Both the position numbers and the translations under genes were made by a program. Of a DNA stretch of 64,000 nt, positions 1 to 10,900 are shown piece by piece (within the stretch, counting starts at the first letter, position 1; each line of letters begins with the position of its first letter). The notes beneath the pieces were generated by a model. It was not told the origin of the DNA. It saw only the letters and a list, made by a program, of their open reading frames with translations, and did no database searches. Source of the DNA: Phymatolithon calcareum (Eukaryota; Rhodophyta; Florideophyceae; Hapalidiales); contig OZ345357.1 of NCBI GenBank assembly GCA_977006965.1, positions 1,736,001-1,800,000 on the forward strand, read 5' to 3'.

Positions 1-159
1 TGTCTCACTTGCATCACACACACGCGACAACATCTTGCCCTACAATCCCTCGCGAAAGACACACTGCACCGCTGTCGCGCTTCTCTCCATCGCCTCCAGC
101 GCGCCAGACGGGCATGTCTCACACAACCACCTCCTGCTAACGTCGTACACAGTGCGATC

Positions 160-3100
160 ATGGCGGCATGGCGCTTCGCCCGCCCGCTTGTCGCATGGTT
201 TGGCGGGCTGAGCATCTCATGGATAATATGTTGCATCGCCGTTGTAATCACCGTCTACATTTTGCGCCGCAAGGGCTATGCAGTTCGTCTCGGCGTGGGC
301 TGTATAATATTTCGCGCAGTCCCCGGCTCGCGTCGTTTCCCTCAGGGAATTGACTTGTGCGTCTCAACACGATTAGTCGGCTTCGTCTTCGGCGGTTGTC
401 GCGGACCCTGGCTGGATGTTTCTTCCGACCGCGTGTGTATGCGTCTGCGCGGCGATGGACGTCCACGAAAATGGGTAAGAGAATATCGTAGTCTTTCGCG
501 AAATCTCTCGCTCGACCGCGGCTACTGGCGAACGCTGAGAAATAACGTCCTATCTCGACTTGCAGCCTTTCTCATCAGAGGCCTTAGGGTTCGCGCCACA
601 AAGGTGCGAATCTGGAAGGATGGTGCGGACTGGGAATTTTGCGGCGATACTCTCGTCTTGGCGGGATGCGCGGAAGGCGTTTTCGGTTCGAAGTATACAC
701 TCTCCTTGAACGAACTTTCTTTCCGCACACTTGTTCCCGTTTCTCGCGCCCCTGTGCGCGTCGAATGCACTAGAGGAGTTGAGCTCACGGCCCGTCTAAG
801 CGCTAGATTTTTCGGTCTCTTGAGGGCAAGACGTATGGCGCTAATTGATGACCTTCGCGTTGCTGTTGATGCCCATGACCTCTCTCTCGATGCTGCGAGT
901 GGCGCTCTTCGCGCAACACTTAAGGCTGCTGAAATTGACCTGTCCCCGCGCCATTCTCGCTCCTTGCGTGCACGATTGCCGGCTTCATTAGCGTTCCATG
1001 ACCGCAATTCTGCTGGTGGTCTTATTCGTTCGTGGGAGGCAAGGGCAGAGCTTACCTCTGCCTCGCTCCGTTTTGCACCACCTCCTCGTCCGGCCCCTCT
1101 GTCTGATACTTCTGTTGCGGAGGACGAGCATTCTACCCATCGAGGCGTCGAGTGGGCTGCTCAAGCGATTCGCAGTTATCCGCAAAAATATGCAGCTTGG
1201 CTGCATGCACGCACAAGAGCATCAGCTGCTCCTCCTGCAGGCGCCTTTTTCAGACTTGATCATCTTCGCTCGGAAGCTTATGGCGTCACGCAGAATGAAA
1301 GAGGTGATCCTGTCGTGCATGCGAATGTCCAACTGCGCGGATGCTCTGCGGGCAGTCTCGCCGTTGACGAACTTTCTCGCGATCTCTATGAACGTAGTGC
1401 AGTGGGTGGTGCCGATGCTGGCGTGGGCGAAACAGCTAACGATTCGAACTCTCCTACTGCAGCCGTCCATCTCTCTGCCAGGCAGTCACCACGCCATGGA
1501 GGATTGCGCAGAAGAAAGCACCATCGCCGTCGCGACGAAGCGGAGGCTAAGGCTGAAGCCGAACGTCTTGCAGAGCAGAGACGTCGTAAAGCTCCTGTTG
1601 CGGATCATTTGGAAAAGATTGTTGCAGCACGCCCAGAAGCGATGTTCTGGATCGATGATATAAGTGCGGCAATGGACGCGAATCTAAGAAGGAGTAATGC
1701 TTGCAAGCTTGAGGTTGCTGCTTCCGGGATTGTTGCTGCGCTGGAACCTGTCGGTCTCGCATCGCTGTTTGCTGATGCAATTGCGTTTGTCATCACGCAA
1801 TTTCCTAGGCAAACTCCGGGTGATAGGGGTGAAGAATTTGGTCTTCAAGAGGAGCATATGAACGGGGGGAGCAGCTCTAGTCTCGCATCGGACGGTGTTG
1901 CCTCAATCATTCGCAGCGCAAGCTCAAGCAGCCTGGGCAGTGTGGATGGCGAGCCGCGAGTGTTCCAATTTGTGGTTGAGCTAAGACATTGCCGTGCAAT
2001 TCTGCTCGGTCATGGCCCTGTGGGGGATGGTGATACTATTGCTCTTATTGCTTCGGCAGAGTCGCTGAAAATACCCAGTTTAGACCGGATTGCTAACAGA
2101 GGTGTCCGATATTCAGCTGAGGCTGCAAATTTCAAACTGCTGCATTGGACACAATGGGCACGGACTACAAACGTGGTTTGCGAGTCGGCCCGCTTGGAAA
2201 CAACTAATGCTCTGCAGTTGGCTAATCCAGAAAAGCTGGTTACCATTAATGATCTCGACATAGACTGGGATATTGATCTACAGGCCTCGTTCGCTGCTAT
2301 ACCGCATATGCTCGCAATTTTGAAGCACTGCTTTACGCGCAGCACTAGATATCAGCAGTTGAGTCCGGCAAGTCCTGAAATTGCCCCGTCGTGGTCGATT
2401 CCTGTGGCAGATGGAGCTAGTTTTGGAGACGCCGGAAAAGTGGGAGCAGAACCTGTTTTTTCAAAAGAGGAGCAAGCACACCGGGACAAAATCATTCGAT
2501 TCACGCGTAAAATCGCTGGCTGGAATATTACGGGAGAAAAAATGTCTGTAGCCGTCTCTTTCCCAGACGGACCGCGACTCGCATTGAGTGTTGGAGTATT
2601 GCCTCAAAGCGCGCTGTCTGCGACGAAATACTTTGGACGCGATGTCTTGTTAACTCTGTGCGACACGCCCACGGTATACGCGGAGACCCTACAACTTCGA
2701 AACCCACTTTTCACTATTGGGAGAAGTGTTCGACGCCCGAAAATCGATATCGAAGGCTCTGGTTTTCGGGCTGTACTGAGACACGGCGTCGAGTTTGGTT
2801 CTCTTCTCCAAGATTGGCTGATACGTTTCCGAGCTGTTGTAAAACTTTTCCGCGAAGAGCGATACTTGCGCAAGGGTATCAAGGCACCGCCACGGTATCG
2901 CGTTCCAACTCCGGATATTCACTTTCGCGGGCGTGACATCGCCATATTTATTGAAGATCATCCTCTCGCTGCGTTTTTCACGAACATGCTACCCCTGTAC
3001 CAGGACGAGAGCCGGGAGCGAATGCTACGCCACTCCATTATGCTGCTCCGTATGAAGCAGTTGAGCACCATTGAAAAAAACTATGAGATGTCCCGTGAAC

Positions 3101-6100
3101 TGTGCAATAACCGTTTGAACCAGCTCGATTCCAAGATTTGGCTCGATCGTGTCCGGAAACTTAAAGAGGATTCTGAACCGTATGAAATGGCAAAAGGATT
3201 CCTGCCTCCACTCAGCGGTCATCCGCTCGCGAAGCTCACTGCTGACACTCTCAATTTTGAAATGGTTATGGATGACCAAACCCATCAGGAAGGCAGTAAA
3301 GAAAGCATACGCAAGCTCAGAACTCTGGATGAGTACCAACTGGGACCGAAGAAGAGAAAAATGAAAAGACAGTACGACACAGAGGCCTGGAACACGCTCG
3401 GTTTCAGAAACGTCGACTTTAACACCACAAGGCTTGTGCTGTCATTTCGAGATTATCCGGAGCCATTTCTTGAGATGGACCATGCCTACTTTGACAAGAC
3501 CGTAATTGGACAGGCCGCTCAAGCCACAGTCGCGCCATATCTTGCGGAAACAAAAGTAGCGCTTGGACGGCGTCGTCTTGCAAAAATTACAAAGAGTCTC
3601 TCGAACACGAAGACTTTCGCGGACATCCACTTGATGGTTGATGAGCTTACTTGTCGCTTCAATCCCGCCCAGCTGGGTATTATCGGTGATTTTGGTAGAG
3701 CGGTTAGTCGGTTCTCGTCGAATGGAAAAAATCCATCACCGCGCATACCGTGGTTTGACACGCTGAGGGTTAACACACACGGCCGCTTTCGCATTACAAC
3801 CAAAGTTCTAAAGGGGCACCTTGCCAGCTCAAACTCACCGTACACGAAGACGACACACTTCACTGATGTTCGTGCCGATAATGTTCTTATGGTCGCTTCT
3901 CGCTTTAAGGCGTCGAAGGAAGAGCCATTTCCTATTTCTTGGACCCTTCATAATTGGCATATACGACCGGCGAAGTTCCATGACAAACGGCAAAGCGATA
4001 TTTGTTTCAAATACGTCCGCGTTGGTCTTACCCCTGCGCCCGAATGCAACGACGGAGATGCACAAGACCACTATTTTATTCCCTTTCCGACAAAGGCCCA
4101 AGTCAAAGCCGGTGGTCCGGGAATTGGAAGGGGTACTATGGACTTTATCAATCTGTCGGAGCCCGTCATAGTGAAAATGAATCCCCTCCATTGCTATACT
4201 CAATGGACTTCAGGATTGCAAGAAATTCCAGGCTTTGACTCGTACGCAGGTTTTAAGACGCGTCGCATGACTCTGGGTATTGATGTTTGCGTGCGCCATC
4301 CCAAATCTATTCACCCAGGATTAGGCGTCAGGGACGATATCTCTCATTTCTTCAGGGCAAGAGATCATCGTTTGCACTATATTCCAAAACCCCCGGCGCA
4401 TGATTACTCATCGCCCGATTGGGCTCCTGCTGGTGCGTCTGTAGTTCACTCTGATGCGCTCACAACGCTTATTAAGGTAATCAAAAATTTGGTCAGGAGA
4501 CCCGTATCCTGTCGTCTCGCGCCGAGAATGATCGACCATGCTCGAAAGCCACCCAGTAAAACTGGGCTATCATCAAGTCTCGTTGCTCTGAATGTAACGA
4601 TGAATGTTTCGGATTTGAACGTCATGTTCTATAACAATCTGAAGTCCGGGCATGGATTGTTCGTTTCTGTTGCAAAGTTCACTGGAGAGCTTGGCAAGGA
4701 AACCAAGATCACTTTTGATGCTGATGGATGTTATCATCGCGATTCGAAAATTGCGCGACGCAGACTTGAAGTCCAGGATCTGAACACCAGCATTCGCATA
4801 CCAGACCTGGACCTCGCTGGTGATGAGACTGGGACCGGGCGGCTCCTATCTGTTGCCCGAGTCTTTCTCTCGGATGATGTCAAGGATGAATCGCATTACG
4901 CCGCTTCGCCGAGGTTGAAGGCACCCTACAGAGTACTTTCAACAGGATTCGGAACTGATCATCACGATAAGTCTCCTTTTTACACTTTTTCTGCGTCGCA
5001 TCCGCTGCAGCGGGACAAAAAGCTGGACAAGGTGAAGCATGATGTCCGCATTGCAGTTGATGATGTTCGAGTTGTATGGTCGCCCGCTCGGAGGACGTCG
5101 CTTTGGGCTTGGCCTGACGCCTTTAAGGAGAAGTCATTTGTCATGAAGGCACCACCGCATCCATGGAGCAAGACCAAAGACAATGATGCTAAAGAGTATG
5201 GTGATCGAACTCTCACTGTAACTGGAGCTAGAGTCAAAGAAGAACCAACTGCACTCAGCGAGCTAGCTCAAACGTCCCCCACAATTCGGCAAGCAGACAA
5301 CAGTTTGAGTCAGAATTTGAACAGTATTGACAGTAACGACTCTGATATTGACATTGATTTTACGGCAAGGCCACTGCCTAGTCTTCCGACGCGAACAGCC
5401 TCCGGTCAGGTACGGCGCCCGGCGGGGAGCATGGTCGACATTCTTAATACGGAAAAGAATGGCCAAGGTGCCGTTAAGGAAAGCCCCGTGGCGCCGTTGT
5501 CCTTGAATGAGAACAAAACGTTGGAGACTGTTCCCATTCGTGAATTTTTGATTAACAGTTCCCAGTTGTGCATTGGGTCACCAGAGTGCGCCGGTCTGGT
5601 TCTTGTGACCTCCGACGCTGCCCGAATTGGCATTGTTGAGAAAACAATTCAGCAAAAGCGTCAAATCGGAGGGGGAAATGACACCTGGGTGGACACTGAG
5701 CATAGAGTCCACTTAAAGGAGTCCAACATTTATTGTCGGTCGACAGAGTTGGAATCCTTTGACTTTGGAGCAGGCACCTGGGTCCCAAAAGATGCTCATT
5801 CTCAGAAGGCAATGGATATCGCCCCCTTGACGCGTGTAACGATCAAGCCAGTTTCCATGGACTTAATGTACATCAGTTCAAAATCGGAAGCAAAGGATAA
5901 TGATGGTGACCACGAAGATCACTCGCTTCGTCCATCACTTCTCTTCATCAATCTTCGTGAAATTAGCATGGCTTCTACTTCCGTCGAGTTCCAAGCTGTT
6001 ACTGATGTGGTTCGAAGAGTGCTCATGCAACGCGTTGCTTCTTCAAGCATTGTCAAGGAAAAACTAGCTAAGCTGCGATACGGCATTCAGCTCAATGGGC

Positions 6101-7752
6101 AGGTCCACAAAAATTTGGATGGGTTATTGTCTCGGCTGAGCACAATTACAAAGCAATTCTTATATGCTGCTGATACATCTCAACATGAATTGGTGGAAGG
6201 TCTTCGGGTTCCTGAAACCAGCTTTGAAGAGTCCCTGCAAGATTACAAGGCAAAGCTAAAAGCAGTTGCAACGTTCATAAGGACGGACCAGCGCGCAAGT
6301 ACGACCGAGTTATCGTACCCTACGATGTATATTTCGTATTCGTTCGACAAGTGCTCCTGGGAGCTTCGCGAAATCCAAGAGTCAACAGGGAAGACTGCGG
6401 CAATCGTTGAAATATCGTTATGTGATCTTGTCTGTCGGCATATTTTCTACGTTGGCAGAGGAAGCTCCGCTGAAATCACGTTTAAGAGTATCAAAGCGAA
6501 TAACCGAATGAATACATCGCAAATCGAAGAATTCCTGAAGCCTGCTGGGACGCATGCGGATATGTCACGTGGAAAAGCGAGAAGCATCAAGGCTTCCGAC
6601 GGATCAGCGGTTGCCTTTCGGTGGTATTCGACGCAGACGGACAAAGTGGGAGGTATATCGGTATACGACTTACTCACAATCCAGTTGGCTCCTTTGAATG
6701 CTGCAGTAAGTCGCCGTTTGTACAGCGCTGTTTCGAGGTTCATTTTTCCAACTCTTGGGAAATCTAGTGAGAACGGATCAACACACGAAAATGGAAAGGC
6801 TTCAGGGCTGGTGTCTGGCGCATCATCGGCTCGATCGAGTATGGACGGGCGTGAAAATCGATCTGCCGGGGAAACTGCTGATGGTCTGAAACATGGCAAC
6901 TCGATGAAAGAAAAAACATCGGATGTGGCCTGGGAGTCTGACGTTACCCAGATGACTCGCCGTGGTGAATCTACGAGGCTTTTCAAGTATGTGTTTATCG
7001 ATGCTTTTGAGCTCACAGCTTCCTACAAGAACAAGGACAAGGAGAGAAGCATGTTGGACTTCTCCAATTTGTTTGTTACCACACCTAGCTTCAGTTACTC
7101 CAGCGAAGTTTGGACATGGAAAGATTTTGCAGTTCGCATCAGGAAAGACTTGGTATTTACTTTTGCTCGCCGTGGAGTGTCAAACCTTGCCAAGATCAAG
7201 TTATTGCCTGGATATAATAGGGCCAAAAGAAAGCTGAGACAAGGGGCTGAAAACGTGACGAAATCTATAACGGGCAGGCTACATGCGTCTCCAGATCGGG
7301 ATCGCATGGACACAGATGATGATAACGACAGTGACAATAATGGAAGTGACAGAGACACGGGTAGTGATTCCTCTTTGGTCGAGCGAGAAGACTACGTGCA
7401 ACAGTCTATCGATTTCACTGAGCAAGGGTCCTCGGATGAAGAACACAGAAAACACGTCTTAAGGGCGCTCTACGGAGCGCGTTCATTGCATTTGGTCAGA
7501 GATGCGAGTAAGCTGCAGGCGAGTTCCTCAACTGATGCGTCTGGGCAGCCGGGTAATTTTAGCTTCTCCTCGGATCGAAGCACTCCGCCACCTGGTGCTG
7601 ATGCTATCGTCAATCGTCGAGCATCTACCCCTACTCTACGTCAGTACAGGGGTGCATCTTTTAGTTCGGCGGCAACCAGCGGGGATTCTGCTGCCTCCTC
7701 ATCCGATAGAAGTGCAAAACCAGGACTGTGGGGTCGTCTTCGCCGCAGATAG
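160..7752 (+). CDS. BLTP2/FMP27/Hobbit/SABRE-like bridge lipid-transfer protein
   Basis: A single 2530-residue open frame with no intron. The N-terminus has one strong membrane helix (about residues 13-36), then long beta-rich sequence without catalytic motifs. Around residue 1090-1120 lies a conserved block reading GFRNVDFNTTRLVLSFRDYP, and near residues 2276-2330 a C-terminal block (ELTASYKN ... TPSFSYSSEVWTWKDF). Both resemble the FMP27/Hobbit/SABRE family. The protein ends in an acidic, serine-rich low-complexity tail. Members are ER-anchored rods thought to carry lipids through a hydrophobic groove at membrane contact sites. The length (about 2500 residues) and N-terminal anchor fit the family. 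The start is the first ATG of the frame, at 160. Assignment is by remembered family pattern, so the exact subgroup (SABRE-like or Hobbit-like) is uncertain. Confidence 0.72.
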   Translation: MAAWRFARPLVAWFGGLSISWIICCIAVVITVYILRRKGYAVRLGVGCIIFRAVPGSRRFPQGIDLCVSTRLVGFVFGGCRGPWLDVSSDRVCMRLRGDGRPRKWVREYRSLSRNLSLDRGYWRTLRNNVLSRLAAFLIRGLRVRATKVRIWKDGADWEFCGDTLVLAGCAEGVFGSKYTLSLNELSFRTLVPVSRAPVRVECTRGVELTARLSARFFGLLRARRMALIDDLRVAVDAHDLSLDAASGALRATLKAAEIDLSPRHSRSLRARLPASLAFHDRNSAGGLIRSWEARAELTSASLRFAPPPRPAPLSDTSVAEDEHSTHRGVEWAAQAIRSYPQKYAAWLHARTRASAAPPAGAFFRLDHLRSEAYGVTQNERGDPVVHANVQLRGCSAGSLAVDELSRDLYERSAVGGADAGVGETANDSNSPTAAVHLSARQSPRHGGLRRRKHHRRRDEAEAKAEAERLAEQRRRKAPVADHLEKIVAARPEAMFWIDDISAAMDANLRRSNACKLEVAASGIVAALEPVGLASLFADAIAFVITQFPRQTPGDRGEEFGLQEEHMNGGSSSSLASDGVASIIRSASSSSLGSVDGEPRVFQFVVELRHCRAILLGHGPVGDGDTIALIASAESLKIPSLDRIANRGVRYSAEAANFKLLHWTQWARTTNVVCESARLETTNALQLANPEKLVTINDLDIDWDIDLQASFAAIPHMLAILKHCFTRSTRYQQLSPASPEIAPSWSIPVADGASFGDAGKVGAEPVFSKEEQAHRDKIIRFTRKIAGWNITGEKMSVAVSFPDGPRLALSVGVLPQSALSATKYFGRDVLLTLCDTPTVYAETLQLRNPLFTIGRSVRRPKIDIEGSGFRAVLRHGVEFGSLLQDWLIRFRAVVKLFREERYLRKGIKAPPRYRVPTPDIHFRGRDIAIFIEDHPLAAFFTNMLPLYQDESRERMLRHSIMLLRMKQLSTIEKNYEMSRELCNNRLNQLDSKIWLDRVRKLKEDSEPYEMAKGFLPPLSGHPLAKLTADTLNFEMVMDDQTHQEGSKESIRKLRTLDEYQLGPKKRKMKRQYDTEAWNTLGFRNVDFNTTRLVLSFRDYPEPFLEMDHAYFDKTVIGQAAQATVAPYLAETKVALGRRRLAKITKSLSNTKTFADIHLMVDELTCRFNPAQLGIIGDFGRAVSRFSSNGKNPSPRIPWFDTLRVNTHGRFRITTKVLKGHLASSNSPYTKTTHFTDVRADNVLMVASRFKASKEEPFPISWTLHNWHIRPAKFHDKRQSDICFKYVRVGLTPAPECNDGDAQDHYFIPFPTKAQVKAGGPGIGRGTMDFINLSEPVIVKMNPLHCYTQWTSGLQEIPGFDSYAGFKTRRMTLGIDVCVRHPKSIHPGLGVRDDISHFFRARDHRLHYIPKPPAHDYSSPDWAPAGASVVHSDALTTLIKVIKNLVRRPVSCRLAPRMIDHARKPPSKTGLSSSLVALNVTMNVSDLNVMFYNNLKSGHGLFVSVAKFTGELGKETKITFDADGCYHRDSKIARRRLEVQDLNTSIRIPDLDLAGDETGTGRLLSVARVFLSDDVKDESHYAASPRLKAPYRVLSTGFGTDHHDKSPFYTFSASHPLQRDKKLDKVKHDVRIAVDDVRVVWSPARRTSLWAWPDAFKEKSFVMKAPPHPWSKTKDNDAKEYGDRTLTVTGARVKEEPTALSELAQTSPTIRQADNSLSQNLNSIDSNDSDIDIDFTARPLPSLPTRTASGQVRRPAGSMVDILNTEKNGQGAVKESPVAPLSLNENKTLETVPIREFLINSSQLCIGSPECAGLVLVTSDAARIGIVEKTIQQKRQIGGGNDTWVDTEHRVHLKESNIYCRSTELESFDFGAGTWVPKDAHSQKAMDIAPLTRVTIKPVSMDLMYISSKSEAKDNDGDHEDHSLRPSLLFINLREISMASTSVEFQAVTDVVRRVLMQRVASSSIVKEKLAKLRYGIQLNGQVHKNLDGLLSRLSTITKQFLYAADTSQHELVEGLRVPETSFEESLQDYKAKLKAVATFIRTDQRASTTELSYPTMYISYSFDKCSWELREIQESTGKTAAIVEISLCDLVCRHIFYVGRGSSAEITFKSIKANNRMNTSQIEEFLKPAGTHADMSRGKARSIKASDGSAVAFRWYSTQTDKVGGISVYDLLTIQLAPLNAAVSRRLYSAVSRFIFPTLGKSSENGSTHENGKASGLVSGASSARSSMDGRENRSAGETADGLKHGNSMKEKTSDVAWESDVTQMTRRGESTRLFKYVFIDAFELTASYKNKDKERSMLDFSNLFVTTPSFSYSSEVWTWKDFAVRIRKDLVFTFARRGVSNLAKIKLLPGYNRAKRKLRQGAENVTKSITGRLHASPDRDRMDTDDDNDSDNNGSDRDTGSDSSLVEREDYVQQSIDFTEQGSSDEEHRKHVLRALYGARSLHLVRDASKLQASSSTDASGQPGNFSFSSDRSTPPPGADAIVNRRASTPTLRQYRGASFSSAATSGDSAASSSDRSAKPGLWGRLRRR

Positions 7753-7999
7753 AGAAACAAGCAACATTAGATTAGGTTTGCTCATCAGTTTTGTAGAAGA
7801 GGACGGCATGTAAAACGCACTTGCACAACGTTTACTGCAGAAGGTTTATGTAAACATGTGCTACATCCTGCCCTCCACGAAGACAAAGTTGCAAAAGGCG
7901 TTGCCTCGGTTTCTAAAATAATGTTTATTTCAAACGTACACCGCTAAACGGATACAAGTACTACATGCCCCAAGTTGTTCCCAGAATTTTGCTACAAAT

Positions 8000-10900
8000 T
8001 CATCCAGAAACCACTGCGTTTTGTTGCAACGCAGGCCCGATGCAGAACCGGGCGACGTTCTCGAACAAATGTTCAATTTGAGGAGCGCAACGAACAAAGC
8101 CATGAGTCCAAAAGCTATACGACGGATTCTTGATGAGATCAATAAAAGTAATGAGTAATCCCCACGGATGAGGCCTGTTGGCAATCAATCGCTCGACAAG
8201 CACTCTCGTGATTTGCTCTTTCAACTGATCTTGCGGTGCCTCCCTGAATAAATGCAGTAAAACAGAACTGAAGTAATGCGTGTGAATGTTGGGATACCGC
8301 AACTGATTCGCAATGGCATTGATCAAATAGTACTGTCCTTCTGCATCCATTTCCTTCAACAGGGTCTGGAAGAACTTGGTAGCGGCTCCATTAACGACCA
8401 TTGACGATGAGTGCGAAGGTCGTGACAAGGCGTGTTGTCCAACATACAACACAAGGGCGTTGATTGCTGGCACGTTGTACATTTGATCAGAGTCCGATTT
8501 GTGAATCATGAGCCTCGGCGAAATGTCCAGGTTTGCTATTGATCCTCCGAAAGTTGCGTTTTGCAAAAAGTTGTCAACTGCTCCTTTCACACCGGCACAC
8601 ACCAGTGCCCCAGTATAGTTTGAAAGAATTCGCGGCTGGAGAGACATTTCTGGGAGCTGCCCGGCTTGCAATTCAGCTCGGAAAGGATCTGGAAGAAGCA
8701 TGTTTTTCGGGAAAGCAGCCAGTACCAAGTTGCGCAGTTGGATGCAATTTGACGGAATAACATCACACAGCGCAAAATGATAATCACAAAGGAACTCGGG
8801 AAAATCATGCAGCAGAACGAGCAAAACTCGAAGTGTTCCTTTGTACAAATGCTTGATTGCACCGCTCAGCTGATGTTCAGCACACCGCAGATGTGGAGCC
8901 AAAAAGGCAAGCATTGAAACAAGAAGTTGTCGGAAAAGAGGCCAACCTTCTCCATTACTGGCATTCAGCAAGCGAGGTAGAATCTTTCGCCCGGAAATTA
9001 ATTGGAGCCAGCAGAACGAGAAACCTGGTGCTGCCCTTGGTGAACACGCCATTAAAGCTCCCACAAACAACGCCAAGACACCAAAGTTTGCAATCCCAAT
9101 GGTGCCATCGCCCCCCAAGAGACCATTTCCACTCCCAGATACTTCAAGAGCAAACGCGAGAAGGCCTTCATTTTTGGCATCTAAGAACGATGCGGCTTGA
9201 GACCGAGACATCAGAACGTATTCCGTCTCACCACCATTCGCTGCATTGTTGTCGGATTGTGCAGTGGCTCCCGGGGAAGAATCCCCAGTCTCTGCAGGAG
9301 GAACGCCAGTCGAAAGTTCTGTCAGAAGCCCAATGAACATTCTGTAATGCGGACGCACGTCTCCATGTTCAGACGACTTCAAAATGTTCTTCACCAGAGC
9401 TGTCAAAAACGAGCTCAAGATATAGCTGCTTCGACTTAACGAATCATTGCTGTGGCTTGTTTCCGCGCGACAAAGCGCACTGACTAGACGAACTGTTGAT
9501 TCTACAGCAGTGTAAGGCGCTTCCGCAAGCTCACTTGAGGCACCATCAACTTCGGAGTTCGCAAGCAAAGCGGTCGAAGTCACAGCTACTACCATTTCAA
9601 CAGCGAGCCGGCAGAAACGCTCTCGGGACTCCTCCGTATTCAAAGTCTTGCTACGAATATGCCCCAAGAAAGTGGTAAGAACCTGGTGAGGTACCTCGCT
9701 GGTCACCATGCGTTGCCATTCAGTTAAAATGCTGGATACAAATTCTCGTGACCCAGCAGGGTCTGAATGTTCAATGTCCTTGTGAACTCTGTGCGAGCCC
9801 GATGTAGCTTCGGAGTGGTCTCCAGATGCCGACGGCTGCACAGTCCGGGTCGATGCATTGCGACCAGCTTCCACAAGAGCCAGAAGCCCATTTGGAGCCG
9901 AGGGAAGAGCAGGAGGGTTCGGGCGCCTTCCAATTTTTGCCATAGCTTCCAGAGTAAGAGCAAGTTCTGCTGGTGTTGCTAAAGGCTCATCAATGACAGC
10001 ACGCTGGACGAGAAAGGCCGCGAAATCTAAAGCCTTCGTATTCCTTCCATTGTCCATCGTCTTCGAAAGAAGTTCATCATAGCTGGTAATGTTGATAAGT
10101 GAGTTCGGTTTCAGCAGGGCGACGATGCATTCCCGATTGAGTTTCTTCCGTTCTTCAGAATACGCGAGCCAAATAACGAGCTCCTTAGATAGCCGTCTGC
10201 AGCTTTCTCGCAATCCGTCCAACAGAGCGACGTGAACTTCGCGATACAAAGAAGAGTTCCCTTCGTACAAGCGTTTGAACACCTTTTGCGCAACTGCCAT
10301 GCTGGCTTCATCAGCAGTGACAGATTTTTTTACTGCCAAGGGAATCTGAGTCCACAGCTGATGGACTTCATGATCTCCAGGTAGCCCTGCCAAGGTTACT
10401 TCTTGGGCAGAGGGAATGCTTGTTACTTCAGCTATGACACTGGTTAGCTGAGCATATACCAAATTGAATTTCTCCAGCACTTCCGGTGTTGATAACGCCT
10501 CATCCATACTTGACCCGCTCACAGACACGGAAGGATGCACGTTATGCTGTAGACGGCTTGATTGTGATGCACTTGACGCTTCTACGACTCTATGCATTGC
10601 AGCAGCCATGGCAGCGGGAGGAGCCATTACAGGCGGAGAGCGAGCCGCCCTGCCAGATGCCACATCGGTAGCATTAGTTGCGTGTGGGTTTACGGTGGAA
10701 CTCAATGCACGAGAGCTTGAGGGTGCACTTTCGCCGACAGTATCGAAAGGGGAAGCGGAAATTTGGCTGTGAACCCCACTCGAGGTAACTGGTGCTCTAA
10801 TTGTAGCGTACACCGACTCTTTCTCCATGCCGAACCTCGGGTCATGCAACTTTTCAGACAGAACTGGGCCTTGGCTGGTAGAAATGGCAGGGAGGTCTAG

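Noticed and set aside
998-1663. 221-codon second frame inside the lipid-transfer gene
   Set aside because: Alternate-frame shadow of a conserved coding region.
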